46,404 bases of DNA from Phoronis australis (lineage: Eukaryota; Phoronida; Phoronidae). The position numbers and the translations under genes are program-made. Shown here in pieces: positions 45,347 to 46,404 of this stretch (position 1 is the stretch's first letter; every line of letters begins with the position of its first letter). The notes under the pieces are model-generated. The model saw only the letters and a list, made by a program, of their open reading frames with translations, was not told the origin of the DNA and did not search any database. Location of the stretch: the NCBI GenBank assembly GCA_002633005.1, contig NMRA01000140.1, positions 245,136 to 291,539 on the forward strand, in the 5' to 3' direction.

Positions 45347-46171
45347 ATCCTAAGTCTATCACAACCGTTTACCGGTAAATACCGGCATTTTACGGGATTT
45401 TTAAGTCGGACAGGAATTTTGTATCTCCACTCGGTCCTTGCGACCAGCAAAATATTGAATCATTTAGTGCAATGATCGAAATTAATCTAGCACGGGTCAA
45501 TTAAAATTGCAAATTTTGGGCATTTGTTTCCCCTAAAACATTTCAGTCAAACGATTTGCCAAAATGGTAAGGCTAGTTGCCGAAGCGAAAGTTAAATCGG
45601 TACTTTCTAACCGACACATGTGTCGAGTAGCTAAGTACCCAATTTCCCGAGGCAACATGATGCCCTCCCCTTATGGTTTCCTAGATTCGCTACTGTCGTG
45701 CTTTGTATTTGGATTAACAGCTAATTAATAAGCCCAGCTTAGATACCTATGCCCATTTCAGTTGGCAGTGTTTTATACTTGTAAATATAACTCTTCATTT
45801 CACTCTCATAGTAGGAGGCACGCTTATCCCAAGTAAAAGAAGGCGGCTGTTGGAAGTTTAAACATTTGAAAACTATAGCAAAAGGATGTTTTACGAATAC
45901 CCTTCATAGCTGGGGCCAAACAGAACATTAGTTTTTAAACTTAGTTTGGTGTCTTACTATACAAAGGCCATCTACTCTTATAGTGTTAAATTCCTTTTTG
46001 AATTCAAGTTCGTATGCCGCATGATGCACTGTCTGAGCTGAAACTCAGAACTACCGATAACATAGAAATAAATAACTGGTATGAATTAAGGATACTCCAT
46101 AAAAAATAATACGTAGGACCTGTTTACACTCAGATTGTACATGTACAGTTCTCTGCTCCCCGTTAGTAGAC

Positions 46172-46404
46172 TTAAAGGCGAAGGCAACCTTTTTCCATGT
46201 CATTTTGAGCTAAAATAAGGTTGGTTGGTTATCCTAGACATATTTTCCACTTAATTACAGCTTTTCGTAATTTTATTAGTTACTCGTCCGCTACTCCGGA
46301 AGTGACGTTTTAGGAGGCAAGCATTTCGCGCCAATTTCTTTTCATATAGTCTGACTGTGAGAGCTGCCGAGTCAGTCATTGTTCTACCTCGGTTGTGTTA
46401 AGTT
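46172..46404. mobile_element. TTAA-flanked element, third copy, truncated by the window end
   Basis: It starts TTAAAGGCGAAGGCAACC and follows the other two copies up to the last base. Duplication copy A has an uninterrupted TTAA at the same place (12690-12693), so this is an insertion into a TTAA target after the duplication, or a loss from A. Its sequence is somewhat diverged from the other two copies, so it is a different lineage of the family. Confidence 0.78.

Larger units (their letters stand above)
39440..46404 (+). repeat. Segmental duplication, copy B
   Basis: This segment is colinear with 4209-12693. The left boundary is inside exon 1 of the esterase gene, where copy B is continuous with the rest of the exon. 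That makes copy B the likely source at this end. It lacks the 5353-7018 interval of copy A, the junction falling in one CAGTCA at 40573-40578. At 46172 the match is broken by a third copy of the TTAA-flanked element, which runs off the window. Confidence 0.88.

Overview
This is animal nuclear DNA, probably from an invertebrate deuterostome such as a hemichordate, echinoderm or cephalochordate. The evidence is indirect. Coding sequence is sparse and split by GT-AG introns. One recognisable nuclear gene, NDUFB2, resembles animal orthologues. The rest is dominated by degraded transposable elements, including LINE, hAT-like, TTAA-flanked and tRNA-derived pieces. The 8-bp palindrome TAGGCCTA occurs four times by eye. 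The species cannot be fixed from the sequence. No operons, CRISPR arrays or bacterial features were seen.

Layout. (1) 1-4208: repeats, starting inside a tRNA-derived SINE-like unit and including a GC-rich dispersed repeat at 2417-2835. (2) 4209-12693: copy A of a large segmental duplication. It carries the last 135 bp of a first coding exon and all of a second coding exon of a secreted or Golgi-type SGNH/PC-esterase-like gene. The last exon (14811-15253) lies just beyond the compared part. (3) 15.5-16.9 kb: remnant of a Tx1/L1-like LINE reverse transcriptase. (4) 18141-18837 (-): broken transposon-type protein ending in a Cys-rich CXC-like motif. (5) 21027-21657: LINE ORF1 remnant. (6) 22185-22978: composite element with GGCGGAT-type ends and an internal tRNA-like module. 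(7) 25533-25935: short inverted-repeat element. (8) 26421-28386 (-): exons 2 and 3 of NDUFB2, an accessory subunit of mitochondrial complex I. Exon 1 was not found. (9) 28722-29044: near-perfect fold-back hairpin. (10) 31327-31534: broken Tudor-like first exon. (11) 34602-34888 (-): hAT-type (P52rIPK-like) transposase fragment. (12) 38814-39574: intact first coding exon of the SGNH/PC-esterase-like gene. (13) 39440-46404: copy B of the duplication, with its own second exon at 45073-45198. Its last exon lies past the window.

The strongest signal is comparative. The two duplication copies act as an internal control for each other. They show a filled and an empty TTAA site for one mobile element (46172 versus 12690). 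They show a 1,666-bp indel between CAGTCA repeats, a 26-bp minisatellite with two more units in copy A, and a truncation of copy A inside exon 1 that removes the catalytic GDS serine. No clearly new biological system is evident. The best candidates for follow-up are the TTAA-type element, with its antisense Cys-motif reading frame, and the fate of the two esterase gene copies.
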